From: Candidatus Alcyoniella australis
Lineage (GTDB): Bacteria; Lernaellota; Lernaellaia; JAVCCG01; Alcyoniellaceae
Assembly: GCA_030765605.1 (NCBI GenBank)
Contig: JAVCCG010000107.1
Coordinates: forward strand, 20,380 to 84,379
Reading direction: 5' to 3'
Length of the DNA: 64,000 bases
The translations under genes were made by a program, and so were the position numbers. Within the stretch, counting starts at the first letter, position 1. Every line of letters begins with the position of its first letter. The notes under the pieces were generated by a model. The model was not told the DNA's origin, made no database searches, and saw only the letters and a program-made list of their open reading frames with translations. Below, one piece after another: positions 17,441 to 26,563 of the stretch.

Positions 17441-18292
17441 ATGTCCGGGGCGCTGAAACGTGAAATCAGTCGCGTAGTACGCCAGGCCCTACGCGAGGAT
17501 TTGGGACCGGGCGACATCACCTCGCATCTGACTTTGCCACAGCGGATCGAGGGCTCGGCGCGGATCGTCGCCCGCCAGGAACTCGTGGTCTCGGGGATCA
17601 ACTGCGCCGCACGCGTTTTCGAGATCGTGCCCGGCAAGGTGCACTGGGAACAGTTCGTGGAGAACGGCCAGCGGATCCAGCGCGGAACCGAATTGGCGCG
17701 GCTGCACGGTCCGGTCTACGCGCTGCTCGCGGGCGAGCGCGTGGCGCTCAACCTATTGCAGCATTTCTCAGGCATCGCCAGCACCACCGCGCGTTACGTG
17801 GCGGCGGTCAAAGGGACCCACGCCAAGATCGTGGACACGCGTAAAACCATGCCCGGTCTGCGCATGCTGCAAAAGGCCGCCGTGGTTCACGGCGGGGGCG
17901 AGAACCACCGCATGGGCCTGTACGACGCAATCCTGATCAAGGACAACCACGTCGACGCCTGCGGCCAGCTGAACTGGGCCGTGGCCATCGCGCGCTCGCG
18001 CATGGAGCAGCCGCTGCCGATCGAGGTCGAGGTGCGCACACTGAAAGAGCTCGAGATGGCGCTCGAGGCCGAGGTCGAGCAGGTCCTGCTGGACAACATG
18101 CGGCCACAGATGATCCGCCGCGCGGTTAAAATCATCCGCCGCACCCGTCCCCAGACCCTGATCGAGGCCAGCGGCGGCGTGATGCTACGCAGCGTGCGGG
18201 AAGTCGCCCTGGCCGGGGTCGACCGGATCAGCGTCGGCGCCCTGACTCACTCGTCCCAGGCGGTGGACATCGCGATGAAGTATTACGAATGA
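17441..18292 (+). CDS. nadC: Nicotinate-nucleotide pyrophosphorylase (carboxylating)
   Basis: A 283-residue quinolinate phosphoribosyltransferase that makes nicotinate mononucleotide, CO2 and pyrophosphate from quinolinate and PRPP in NAD synthesis. Family blocks are clear: REDLGPGDITS at the N terminus, SGIAS, DTRKTMPGLR, VVHGGGENHRMGLYDAILIKDNH, IEVEV, LDNM, and EASGGV...ISVGALTHS at the end. The length is normal. It follows valS by 3 bases and overlaps birA in an ATGA, so its translation is coupled with the biotin-ligase gene. Confidence 0.96.
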   Translation: MSGALKREISRVVRQALREDLGPGDITSHLTLPQRIEGSARIVARQELVVSGINCAARVFEIVPGKVHWEQFVENGQRIQRGTELARLHGPVYALLAGERVALNLLQHFSGIASTTARYVAAVKGTHAKIVDTRKTMPGLRMLQKAAVVHGGGENHRMGLYDAILIKDNHVDACGQLNWAVAIARSRMEQPLPIEVEVRTLKELEMALEAEVEQVLLDNMRPQMIRRAVKIIRRTRPQTLIEASGGVMLRSVREVALAGVDRISVGALTHSSQAVDIAMKYYE

Positions 18293-19278
18293 GCTGGGCC
18301 GCCGCGCTTAACCTGCTGGAGCGCGAAGACACGCTGTCCGGCGAACAGCTCGGCGAGCTGCTGGGAGTCAGCCGCGCCGCGGTTCACAAAGGCGTGACCC
18401 GTTTGCGGCGCGAAGGATATCGCATCGAGGGGACCGCGGGCCGCGGCTACCGCCTGCTTGAATCCGCATCGCCCTACTGCCAAATCGAGATCGAACGTCG
18501 GCTGCTCAAGGCCGGCTCGAACCTGCCCGTTGTTTTCCGGCGCGAGTGCGACTCGACCAACAGCCTGGCCCTGAGTCTGGAGCCCTCACAGGACTGCGTG
18601 GTGGTCGCGGACAGCCAGCGCGCCGGACACGGTAGGCGCGGACGCGATTGGGTTTCGCCCGCGGGCTGCAATATCTACCTCACACGACTGTTCGAGCGTC
18701 GTCTCAATGCCCAGAGCGCGTCCGAGCTGGTGCTGGTCGCCGGAGCCGCCTGCGCCGCGGCGCTCAATTCTCTGCCCGGAATCCAGGTCGGACTGAAATG
18801 GCCCAACGACATTTACGCCCAAGGCGCAAAGCTCGCCGGCATCCTGGTCGAGGGCGCGCTGGTGGAAACCAGCCTGGTGCGCGCGGCCGTGGGGATCGGG
18901 ATCAACGTCAACATCGACCGCCGCGAGCTGACGCGCCGTATCGATCGTCCGGCCACCAGCCTGCTGGAGCTGACCGGCCGTTGCATTGCGCGCGGCGAAT
19001 TGGTCGCCCAGATAGTGTTGCAACTGGATAAATGGTATGCTCAGTGGCTGAAGGCAGGTTTAAGTAAAGTATTATCCATATATAGCAAACTAGATGTTAT
19101 CAAAGATAATGTTATCGAAGTTGATCTGGCTGATCGCACGTTGGAGGCCCGATCTGAAGGGATCGATCAACAGGGTCGGCTGCTGGTCGTCACAATGGAT
19201 GGAGAGCAGTTGTGCCTGAACTCCGGAGAGGTGACGATTCGACCGGCAACAGGAGTGATTGATGCTGCTGGTAGTTGA
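18289..19278 (+). CDS. birA: Bifunctional biotin operon repressor / biotin-[carboxylase] ligase
   Basis: A 329-residue protein with an N-terminal winged helix (about 1-60; [20 protein letters not shown]), so it probably also represses biotin genes. The ligase domain has the biotinyl-AMP loop GHGRRGRDW, the KWPNDIYA block and KLAGILVEG, and a C-terminal SH3-like cap follows. It makes biotinyl-AMP and biotinylates carboxylase carrier proteins. The 3' part holds an unusually AT-rich patch: 19061-19110 is 22% G+C by my count, against above 60% around it. Even so the frame stays open and the protein remains family-like. It overlaps nadC by 4 bases and coaX by 17. Confidence 0.93.
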   Translation: MSWAAALNLLEREDTLSGEQLGELLGVSRAAVHKGVTRLRREGYRIEGTAGRGYRLLESASPYCQIEIERRLLKAGSNLPVVFRRECDSTNSLALSLEPSQDCVVVADSQRAGHGRRGRDWVSPAGCNIYLTRLFERRLNAQSASELVLVAGAACAAALNSLPGIQVGLKWPNDIYAQGAKLAGILVEGALVETSLVRAAVGIGINVNIDRRELTRRIDRPATSLLELTGRCIARGELVAQIVLQLDKWYAQWLKAGLSKVLSIYSKLDVIKDNVIEVDLADRTLEARSEGIDQQGRLLVVTMDGEQLCLNSGEVTIRPATGVIDAAGS

Positions 19279-20026
19279 TGTCGGAAATTCGAACATCGTC
19301 CTCGGGATCTACCGGGACCAAGAGCTGATCGCACACTGGCGCTTGGCGACCAACGTCAAGCAGACCTGCGATGAGTACGGGATGATGCTGCTGCAGTTGA
19401 TGCAGCACAGCGACCTGGACAGTAAACAGGTCGACGGCTCGATCATTTCCTGCGTGGTTCCCCCCCTGCTCCAATCGTTTGAGGCCATGGTTCGGATCTA
19501 TTTCAACGTGCGGCCGCTGGTGGTCGGCCCCGGAATCAAGACCGGGATGCCGATCCTTTACGACAATCCGCGCGAGGTCGGAGCGGACCGCATTGTCAAC
19601 GCGGTGGCGGCCTACGAGCGTTTCAAGCGCGCCCTGATCGTCGTGGATTTCGGCACGGCCACGACCCTCGACGCGATCAGCGAGCGCGGCGAATACCTGG
19701 GCGGGGCGATCTGTCCGGGGATTACGATCAGCATGGAGGCGCTGTTTCTTAAGGCGAGTAAGCTGCCGCGCGTAGAGCTGACCAAACCCAAACGGGTAAT
19801 CGGACGCAACACGGTCAACTCGATCCAGTCCGGCATCCTCTACGGCTACGCCGGGCTGGTCGATCGACTGATCGAGCGCATGTCGCAGGAGATGGACGGC
19901 AGCCCCGTTGTCATCGCCACCGGCGGCCTGGCCGAACGAATCTCAATCGAGGCCACGCGGATTGAGCACACCGACAATATGCTGACCCTGGAGGGCCTAC
20001 GGGTAATTTTCGAGCGCAATCCGTAA
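19262..20026 (+). CDS. coaX: Type III pantothenate kinase
   Basis: A 254-residue CoaX that phosphorylates pantothenate with ATP in the first step of CoA synthesis and is insensitive to CoA feedback. The ASKHA-fold motifs are [10 protein letters not shown] (phosphate 1), [17 protein letters not shown], and [11 protein letters not shown] with GGAICPG. ATG 19262 is set by AGGAG 6 bases upstream; the preceding TTG is too close. The start lies inside the birA gene. Position next to birA and nadC is common in this lineage and groups CoA, NAD and biotin synthesis. Confidence 0.96.
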   Translation: MLLVVDVGNSNIVLGIYRDQELIAHWRLATNVKQTCDEYGMMLLQLMQHSDLDSKQVDGSIISCVVPPLLQSFEAMVRIYFNVRPLVVGPGIKTGMPILYDNPREVGADRIVNAVAAYERFKRALIVVDFGTATTLDAISERGEYLGGAICPGITISMEALFLKASKLPRVELTKPKRVIGRNTVNSIQSGILYGYAGLVDRLIERMSQEMDGSPVVIATGGLAERISIEATRIEHTDNMLTLEGLRVIFERNP

Positions 20027-20040
20027 TTCAAGCGCTACAA

Positions 20041-20068
20041 TTGACCATCTATGTATGGTGCTTATTAA
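20041..20068 (+). promoter_or_regulatory. Candidate upstream promoter P1 of the DUF4388/J-domain gene
   Basis: TTGACC (20041-20046), a 16-base spacer and TATTAA (20063-20068), within an AT-rich 122-base gap that contrasts with the GC-rich surroundings. Confidence 0.4.
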
Positions 20069-20078
20069 CAAAATTCTC

Positions 20079-20107
20079 TTGACCATGCGTAATCATCGAA
20101 ATAGATT
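20079..20107 (+). promoter_or_regulatory. Candidate downstream promoter P2 of the DUF4388/J-domain gene
   Basis: TTGACC (20079-20084), a 17-base spacer and TAGATT (20102-20107). The eight bases TTGACCAT recur at P1 and P2, 38 bases apart, so tandem promoters or a repeated operator are both possible. Confidence 0.4.
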
Positions 20108-20148
20108 ATGCTTTTGACATAGCAGAAGAAAAAAGCAGCAGAAGAGAC

Positions 20149-22506
20149 ATGCCCAAAGCAGTATCCATATTCGCCGGATCGTTCAGCGATACGCACCCGG
20201 CTGCGGTCTTATTGGGGATCAACCAGCAACGGGAAAGTGGGGCGCTGTACCTAACCCGCGACAGCGTATTTAAGAAAATCTACTTCCGCATGGGCCTGCC
20301 GATGCTGGTCGAGAGTTCGCTGATTCGCGAAGGCATCATCCGGGTGCTGTGCGACGAGCAACGGATCGACAAGACGATCGTATTCGACGTTGTGTCCCGC
20401 GCCGTCGAAAACGAGCGTAAACCCGAGGAACTGATCGTCGAATCCGGCCTGATCAGCGGCCACCAGATGCAGGAACACTTGCGCACCAACATCGAGAACC
20501 GCCTGATCGAGTGGATGTGCTGGCCCGACGGCGAGTATTGGTTCGAGTTCGGCGAGGAGCCCCCGGAAAACCTGCGCGGCCTGGTGATGAGCTATAAGAT
20601 CTCCGCCGCGGTTTGGAACAAAATGCACTCCGGCCTCGGGGTTCGCCGACTGGAGCACGCCCTGAAGCAGGACATGTCGAGCATCGTCAAGGTACTCAGG
20701 CCGACACAGGATATCCAGGCGGCGATGCACCTGAAGTCGGAGGAGATCCGCTTGCTGCGGATGCTCGACGGAACTCAGACCATCGAGAACCTCTCGTTGA
20801 CCGAAACCATGGAGCACAAGCGCGTCCTGGCGTTGATCTTCGTGCTGGGCATGGCCGGCGTCGTTTCGATCAGCACCCCGATCGAGCATGAAGCGGCTCC
20901 GGACAACAAGCGCGACGCGGCAGACCTCGAGTTCGCAAGGCGGGTGCACCAGGAGCGCGGCCAGATCGAGGAGCGCAACTACTTCGAGATGCTGCGCATC
21001 GGACGCGATTTCGACGACGAGCAGCTTCGTCGTGCGTATTACACGCTGTCGCAGCGCTATCACGAGGACAAACTGTTCACCCGCAGCGATCCGGAGACGC
21101 GCCAGATTGCCGACTCGATATTCCAAAATCTGACCATCGCCTTCGAGACCCTGGGCGGCTACAAACGCTTCCGCGACAGCGGACGCTACGTGGCGATGAT
21201 GCAGCATCACGAGGAGTTCCAATCCAGCCGCGAGAGCCGCCTGCGCAGCCTGCTGCCCTACTTCGACGCCTGCAACGCGATGACGATCGGCGATTCGACG
21301 CGGGCGCTGCAATCGATCCGGGAAGCGATCGACACCTATCCGACCGAGAGCGAGTACCACGGAATCAAGGGCGAGCTGTCGCTGCAAACCGCCAATGACA
21401 AAATCTCGCGCAAGGACGCGATCAGCGTACTTAAAAAATCGCTGTCGCTCGACGGAATGTGCGAGCGCAGCCTGCTGACCATTGCCGGAGCCATGGAATC
21501 CGACGGCAACCTCGAGGAGGCGGCCAAATACTATCGCCGATTGCTGCGCATCGATTCGGAGAACCGCAGCGTGCGCCGCACTCTGCGCGACATTATGCGC
21601 CGCCGTAAGGACAGCCTCTCCTTCCGGGTCGACGACGATCAGCGCAAAGTAATCGCCGAACTCAAGGTCGAAATCGAGGACTACCTCAAACGAATCGAGA
21701 ACGCCAACCACTTCCAGATTCTCAACCTGCCGATGGATTGCGACGGCGACCAAATCAAGAACGCCTACTTCAAACTGGCCAAGAAATTCCACCCGGACCA
21801 CATGCGCAACATGCCCCTCAACCGCGAGATCGAACCGCTGGCCGAGGAGCTGTTCATGCGCATCAACCAGGCCTACCAGGTGCTGATTTCCGAGCAGACC
21901 AGGCGGCTGTACGAGCGCTCGTTGCGCGTCAGCGAGCAGCAGAAGGCGATCGCCGCCAAGATCAGGGGCGGCACGCGACCCGAGGACCAGTTCAAGCAGG
22001 CGCTGATGCTGGTCAAGGACCGAGTCTGGGATCAAGCCCTCGAAGTGTTCAACAAACTCACCCAGCAGGATCCGAAGAACGCCCAGTACGTGGCCTACAA
22101 GGTCTACTGCGAGTTCATGAACCAATTCCGCAGCAGCGCGGACGGCCCGCGCACGCTGATGCGGTTTGACGAAGCCTTCCGCGAAGCGCAAGCGTTGGGA
22201 CCTGATAATCCGGACGTACTCTTCCTCTGGGGCCGGATGTATCGCGTGTTCGGCGATCTGCCGCGCGCCCGGATGCTGTTTCAAAAAGCGCTGAACATTG
22301 ACGACGAACACATCGAGAGCCTGCGCGAGATGCGCCTGATCAAGTCGCGCATCGACGACGAGGAGAGCTCCTCGAGCGGCTTGCTCGGCAAATTGCTCTA
22401 CGGCCGCCCCAAGGAAGAATCCGCCGAGGGTAAGTCGACCAAGACCGAATCGAAAAAAGAACAGCCGGACGACCAAACCCCGTGGTACAAAAAAAAGCTG
22501 TTCTAG
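20149..22506 (+). CDS. DUF4388 - J-like - TPR - DnaJ domain - TPR protein
   Basis: A 785-residue soluble protein. Residues 8-145 resemble DUF4388/PatA N-terminal domains (GALYLTRDSVFKKIYFRMGLP, then ELIVESGLIS). Residues 276-342 form a J-like domain whose HPD is replaced by His305-Glu-Asp. About 365-475 is TPR-like. Residues 520-592 form a second J domain with an intact KKFHPD (His548-Asp550), followed by TPR-like repeats at about 610-725 and a charged tail. Intact HPD recruits and stimulates DnaK-type ATPases. It therefore probably links an Hsp70 to a client complex, perhaps in motility or signalling, where PatA-type proteins act. A longer paralogue follows 56 bases downstream. Confidence 0.75.
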   Translation: MPKAVSIFAGSFSDTHPAAVLLGINQQRESGALYLTRDSVFKKIYFRMGLPMLVESSLIREGIIRVLCDEQRIDKTIVFDVVSRAVENERKPEELIVESGLISGHQMQEHLRTNIENRLIEWMCWPDGEYWFEFGEEPPENLRGLVMSYKISAAVWNKMHSGLGVRRLEHALKQDMSSIVKVLRPTQDIQAAMHLKSEEIRLLRMLDGTQTIENLSLTETMEHKRVLALIFVLGMAGVVSISTPIEHEAAPDNKRDAADLEFARRVHQERGQIEERNYFEMLRIGRDFDDEQLRRAYYTLSQRYHEDKLFTRSDPETRQIADSIFQNLTIAFETLGGYKRFRDSGRYVAMMQHHEEFQSSRESRLRSLLPYFDACNAMTIGDSTRALQSIREAIDTYPTESEYHGIKGELSLQTANDKISRKDAISVLKKSLSLDGMCERSLLTIAGAMESDGNLEEAAKYYRRLLRIDSENRSVRRTLRDIMRRRKDSLSFRVDDDQRKVIAELKVEIEDYLKRIENANHFQILNLPMDCDGDQIKNAYFKLAKKFHPDHMRNMPLNREIEPLAEELFMRINQAYQVLISEQTRRLYERSLRVSEQQKAIAAKIRGGTRPEDQFKQALMLVKDRVWDQALEVFNKLTQQDPKNAQYVAYKVYCEFMNQFRSSADGPRTLMRFDEAFREAQALGPDNPDVLFLWGRMYRVFGDLPRARMLFQKALNIDDEHIESLREMRLIKSRIDDEESSSSGLLGKLLYGRPKEESAEGKSTKTESKKEQPDDQTPWYKKKLF

Positions 22507-22537
22507 CCCGAATTATCCTTTTTCCTAGGAGCCGCGA

Positions 22538-22570
22538 ATGACCAGAACCCCTAAGGATCCCAATGGCTAG
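22538..22570 (+). other. Ten-codon open frame with a strong ribosome site (possible leader peptide)
   Basis: AGGAG (22527-22531) precedes ATG 22538 by 6 bases. The frame encodes MTRTPKDPNG and stops at TAG 22568-22570, which lies inside the next gene's first codons (that ATG is at 22563). It could couple translation of the two J-domain genes. It is not provable from sequence and may be chance. Confidence 0.3.
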
Positions 22571-25500
22571 TCGGATCCTTGTCGTTGAAAACGACGACGG
22601 CGAATGGGAATTCCTCAGCGAGGTATTCAACGTTCGCGGTGAAACCGCAGTACGCGCGGTCAACGGCGATCAGGCCCTGGAACTGCTGAAAAAGAAGCCG
22701 GGCTGGGGCCTGATAATCATCGAATCGCTGCTGCCCAAACGTAGCGGAGCCGAGCTTTGCCTGACAATCAAGGAGACCGCCGAGGGCCGTCAGACGCCGG
22801 TGCTGCTGATCGGCTCGATCTTTAAAAACTTCAAAATTGCTCAACAGGCAAAATTCAAGTTCCGCGCCGACGACCTGCTGATCAAGCCCTTCACCCTGGA
22901 CGAGCTGGAGCAGAAACTCTCGTTGCACCTCGAGGGCATGTCCCTGGAACAGTTGCAGCAGCTCGATCAAAAACGCATTAAGGGCTCAGAGATCGACGCC
23001 GCGCCTCCGGCCAAGTTGGACCTCGCCGGCAGCCTGGAGAATATCCGCGTCGGCAGGCTGCTGTCGTGGATCGCCGAACACGAGGAGACCGGCGCCCTAC
23101 GGGTTGTCGCCGGACAGTCGGTGCGCTGCGTTTACTTCAAGCGCGGCAAGATCGTTTACGCCTCGAGCCGCTCGTGCGGACAGAGCTTGGGCCAGATGCT
23201 GCTAAAACGCGGCGTGATCGACCAACCGACGCTGGTGCAATCGCTGCAACAGATGATCGAGCACGACCGCCGACAGGGCGAGGCGCTGTTGCAGATGCAG
23301 GTGCTCACGCCGCACCAGCTCTACAAGTCGCTCTCCGAACACGTCGCTCGGATCGTCGTCGACCTGTTCTCGATCCGCGTCGGCGCCTATTACTTCGAGC
23401 TGCTCAGTGGCGTGCCCGGCTTAAACCTGGCGCTGCAGATCGATCTGAGCGCCATCGTCTTCGAGGGAATCCGCCGCTACTACAGTCCCAGCGGCCTCGA
23501 GGAGGAGTTCAGCGAGCTGTCCAAGTTCTACATCCACCCGGTGGTCGGCGGCCCGTTCCAGATTCCGAACCTGTCGCTGAGCAGCCAGGAGAAGCGCTTC
23601 GCCTCCTCGATCGACGGTTCGGCCAACGCGTCGGATGTCTTTGAATCGACCGACATGGGAGACTTCGACGTGCGGGCGCTGACGCTGGGAATGATCATGC
23701 TCGGGTCGGTCAAGCTCGACATGCTGCCCGCCTCCGAACACCCGCAGCAGGGGGGCATCCCCTACGGGCAACCCGACCGCTCCAAGAATAACGACGTCAA
23801 CGCCTATATGGACGAGATCGAGACGCTCTACAACCGTCTGCGCAGCGCAACCGAGGCCGAGGCGCTCGAGCTCGATCAGGAGCAGGACGCCGATTCGGCG
23901 TTAAAGGCCTACATTGTCGCGGCGACCTCACTGCACAACCGCCTGCTGTTCTCTAAAGCTTCGGCCATCGCCCGCGCCAGGGCCGACGCCTCACTGCTGA
24001 TCCTGCACTCCGCCTACTCCTCGTTCGCCTTGCCCGACCTGGATCCCAACGCGGTCAGGCCGGCCCCGGAACCCGACACCCGTTCGGTCGACAAGGCCGA
24101 CGTGATCCGCGCCTCGCTGGAGTTCGTCAACGGCAGAGCGAAGTTCGACGACGCCCAATACAGCGCGGCGTTCGAGCTGTTCGAGCGATCTTCGCAGCTC
24201 GACCCCCTGCGCGGCGAGTACTTCGCCTGGAGCGGATGGGCGCTGTTCAACGAAGCCCTGGTTACCGCCGACGAGCAAAAGAACGAACGCGCCCGCGAGC
24301 TGATCGATCACGCGCTGATGCTCGACCCCAACCTGTCCGACGGCCACCTGTTCAAGGGATTGACCCACAAGCACTCCGGCGATATGCCCTCGGCGGAAAA
24401 CTCACTGGAGTTCGCCGCCGACCTGCGTCCGAACCACGCCCAGACGCTGATCGAGCTGCGGGAGATCTATCGGCGGAAGCGCCTGGATCAACAGAACATC
24501 AAACGCAACGTCATGGACAGCGAGGCGCTGAAGGCCTACATCTCGCACATCGAATCCTGGTACCAGGCCCAAGCCGCCAAGAACCTCTACGAGTTGCTCA
24601 GCTTGAGTCCGGAAGACGACCCGCGGCAGGCGCGACAGATCTACTTCGACCTGGCCGAGACCATCAGGCCGCCGAAGATCTACGCCAACAGCCCGCTGTT
24701 GATCCAGGAGATGGCCGACGAAATCTTCCATCGGCTGACCGAGGCTTACGAGACGATCAGCGATCCGCATAAACACGAGCTGTACCAGCAAGAGCTCGAG
24801 CGCAATGAGCAGCCGCTGGACGAGGCCACCCTCTCCCAGTGTCTTGAACAGGCCCAGACCCTGCGCAAACGCGCCCAATCGATGTTGGAAGCCAACGACA
24901 TCCGCGGCGCTGGCCAGCTGTTCAAGCGCTCCCACGCCACCCACGGCGAGGACCTTCACAGCTTGGTCGGCTACGGCGAATGTCTGTATCGCGATTACTC
25001 CGGATTCGGCATCTCCAAAGCCCAGGCGTTTCAAAAGGCCAAGGGTATTATGCACCAGGCGCTCAACTCCGATCCGACCCTGGCCAAGGCCCACGCGGTG
25101 CTCGGGCGAATCTATCTGGACGAGCACAAAATCGAACTCGCCGAGGAGGAGTTCGACAAGACCCTCGAGCTCGATCCGCGCAATCTGCAGGCGCTCCACG
25201 GCTTCAGAATGCTGCACTCGGGTCAGTGGCACGAACGTCGACGACAGCAAACCAAGGCCGGCAACGAGGAGCTGCAGCTGCTGCGCGACGAGCTTGAAAA
25301 GCGCTACGACAAATTGTACGGCGTCGACTACGTTCAGGCCCTTGACGTGTCGATCGACTCCGAGGACGAAGACGTCGATGGCGCCTACCGGCAAAAGATC
25401 GAGGAACTCTCCGCTCTGGACAACGCCGATCTGATGGACTCCGACTCAGTGACCAAGGTGCTGGTCCACCAAATCCGGCGTCGACTGTCCGACGCAGACT

Positions 25501-26045
25501 GGATCCTTTCGACCTCCGAGGGCAGGACCGCGGTGGCCAGCACGTTGAAGTCGCGCAAGGAACGCGACAGGATCCACCGCGTCAAAGAGTTGAACACGGC
25601 TCGCGAGTGCATGGAGCTCGGATGGGACGCTTTGCGCGATAAGGACATGCAGACCGCCCAGGCCGCATATTCCCGGGCAACGCGGCTCGCCCCGGGTTCT
25701 GGTCCGGCCAAATCGCTGGTGGCATTGTGCCGTTGGCGCAGCGCGGCCGAGGGTGAGCCCGGACTGGAACAGCGCAACGAGGCGTTGGATGCCGCACGCG
25801 AGGCGTCCAAGGTCGATCCCGACGCCTGGGAAGTCTGGTACGCCCTGGGGCTAATTCAGAAGGCACGCGGCAGCACCAAGGAGGCGATCGCCTGGTTGAA
25901 AAAGGCCGCCGCCCTGGCGCCCAACGTCCCCGAGGTGCAGCGCGACCTCAAGCTGCTGTCCTCGCGCAGCAACACCGAAAAGGTCTATCTCAAGGATTTA
26001 ATCGTCGATCGTCTGAAGAGCCTTTTTCGCCGCAATAAAGGCTAG
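22563..26045 (+). CDS. Pseudo-receiver - DUF4388 - TPR - J-like protein
   Basis: A 1160-residue paralogue of the preceding protein with a receiver domain added (residues 4-120). Its phosphoacceptor position is Glu54 (IIIESLLP) instead of Asp, the Thr/Ser switch is Gly84, and only Lys108 (IKPF) is kept. It is thus probably locked rather than phosphorylated. A DUF4388 domain follows (152-280; GRLLSWIAEHEETGALRVV, YFKRGKIVYASSRS). TPR-like helices come next, then a J-like domain (672-745) with Arg-Pro-Pro where HPD should be, and further TPRs (about 880-930 and 1060-1140). ATG 22563 has AAGGA 5 bases upstream. The stop overlaps a convergent gene by 4 bases. Confidence 0.75.
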   Translation: MASRILVVENDDGEWEFLSEVFNVRGETAVRAVNGDQALELLKKKPGWGLIIIESLLPKRSGAELCLTIKETAEGRQTPVLLIGSIFKNFKIAQQAKFKFRADDLLIKPFTLDELEQKLSLHLEGMSLEQLQQLDQKRIKGSEIDAAPPAKLDLAGSLENIRVGRLLSWIAEHEETGALRVVAGQSVRCVYFKRGKIVYASSRSCGQSLGQMLLKRGVIDQPTLVQSLQQMIEHDRRQGEALLQMQVLTPHQLYKSLSEHVARIVVDLFSIRVGAYYFELLSGVPGLNLALQIDLSAIVFEGIRRYYSPSGLEEEFSELSKFYIHPVVGGPFQIPNLSLSSQEKRFASSIDGSANASDVFESTDMGDFDVRALTLGMIMLGSVKLDMLPASEHPQQGGIPYGQPDRSKNNDVNAYMDEIETLYNRLRSATEAEALELDQEQDADSALKAYIVAATSLHNRLLFSKASAIARARADASLLILHSAYSSFALPDLDPNAVRPAPEPDTRSVDKADVIRASLEFVNGRAKFDDAQYSAAFELFERSSQLDPLRGEYFAWSGWALFNEALVTADEQKNERARELIDHALMLDPNLSDGHLFKGLTHKHSGDMPSAENSLEFAADLRPNHAQTLIELREIYRRKRLDQQNIKRNVMDSEALKAYISHIESWYQAQAAKNLYELLSLSPEDDPRQARQIYFDLAETIRPPKIYANSPLLIQEMADEIFHRLTEAYETISDPHKHELYQQELERNEQPLDEATLSQCLEQAQTLRKRAQSMLEANDIRGAGQLFKRSHATHGEDLHSLVGYGECLYRDYSGFGISKAQAFQKAKGIMHQALNSDPTLAKAHAVLGRIYLDEHKIELAEEEFDKTLELDPRNLQALHGFRMLHSGQWHERRRQQTKAGNEELQLLRDELEKRYDKLYGVDYVQALDVSIDSEDEDVDGAYRQKIEELSALDNADLMDSDSVTKVLVHQIRRRLSDADWILSTSEGRTAVASTLKSRKERDRIHRVKELNTARECMELGWDALRDKDMQTAQAAYSRATRLAPGSGPAKSLVALCRWRSAAEGEPGLEQRNEALDAAREASKVDPDAWEVWYALGLIQKARGSTKEAIAWLKKAAALAPNVPEVQRDLKLLSSRSNTEKVYLKDLIVDRLKSLFRRNKG

Positions 26046-26563
26046 CGCGATTCTTTCTTGCCGCCGCCCGTCAACTGATCGCTGATCCGCGCCTTGTAGT
26101 ACAGATATCCCGCCAGAATCACCGTGCACAGTAGGGTCAGCGTCATGCCCATCGCCCGCCAGCGTCCGGCCAAAGAGATCGTCATCGTCAATCCGAATAC
26201 CAGGCCAAAGACGCTGGGCAGAACCAGCCCCAGCCAGATCTTGGATTCCTGCTCTTCAAGACTCTTGGCGTGCGTCGGAATTGCGATGACCTGAATCAGA
26301 TGTTGGCGGTTGAGCCGGGCGATGCGCCGCTTTTCGATCGGCAGCCGCTCGTCGTCCACCGACTCGCTATAGCGGCGGATCGCCGTTTTGATCAGAGAAT
26401 TGCGCAGACAAAATCCGACGTAGCGGTTGTGCGTCTGCTGGTCGAGTTCCGCTGCGCACACCTCGCTCCAGAGCTGTTCTTCGGCGGCCAGTTGTTCTGC
26501 TGAGAGTTGATTGACCTGCGGCGTAAGATAGTCGGGGCGATCCTTGCGATCCTGGTCAGTCAA
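26042..26563 (-). CDS. Unknown protein with two C-terminal membrane helices
   Basis: Not recognised. A 173-residue protein: a charged, probably cytoplasmic N-terminal region (1-105) with GFCLRNSLIKTAIRRYSE and a conserved-looking basic stretch, then two hydrophobic segments (about 108-130 and 136-155) and a short charged tail. It begins at the base next to the stop of the HEAT-like gene upstream and so belongs to the same transcript. Its stop overlaps that of the convergent pseudo-receiver gene. The topology suggests an inner-membrane anchor for a cytoplasmic helical domain. Confidence 0.6.
   Translation of the reverse strand: MTDQDRKDRPDYLTPQVNQLSAEQLAAEEQLWSEVCAAELDQQTHNRYVGFCLRNSLIKTAIRRYSESVDDERLPIEKRRIARLNRQHLIQVIAIPTHAKSLEEQESKIWLGLVLPSVFGLVFGLTMTISLAGRWRAMGMTLTLLCTVILAGYLYYKARISDQLTGGGKKESR

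Noticed and set aside
20251..22476. A 741-codon minus-strand frame opposite the DUF4388/J-domain gene
   Set aside because: Typical antisense frame in GC-rich DNA: Val/Leu/His-rich, no family resemblance, and the plus-strand protein has clear domains.
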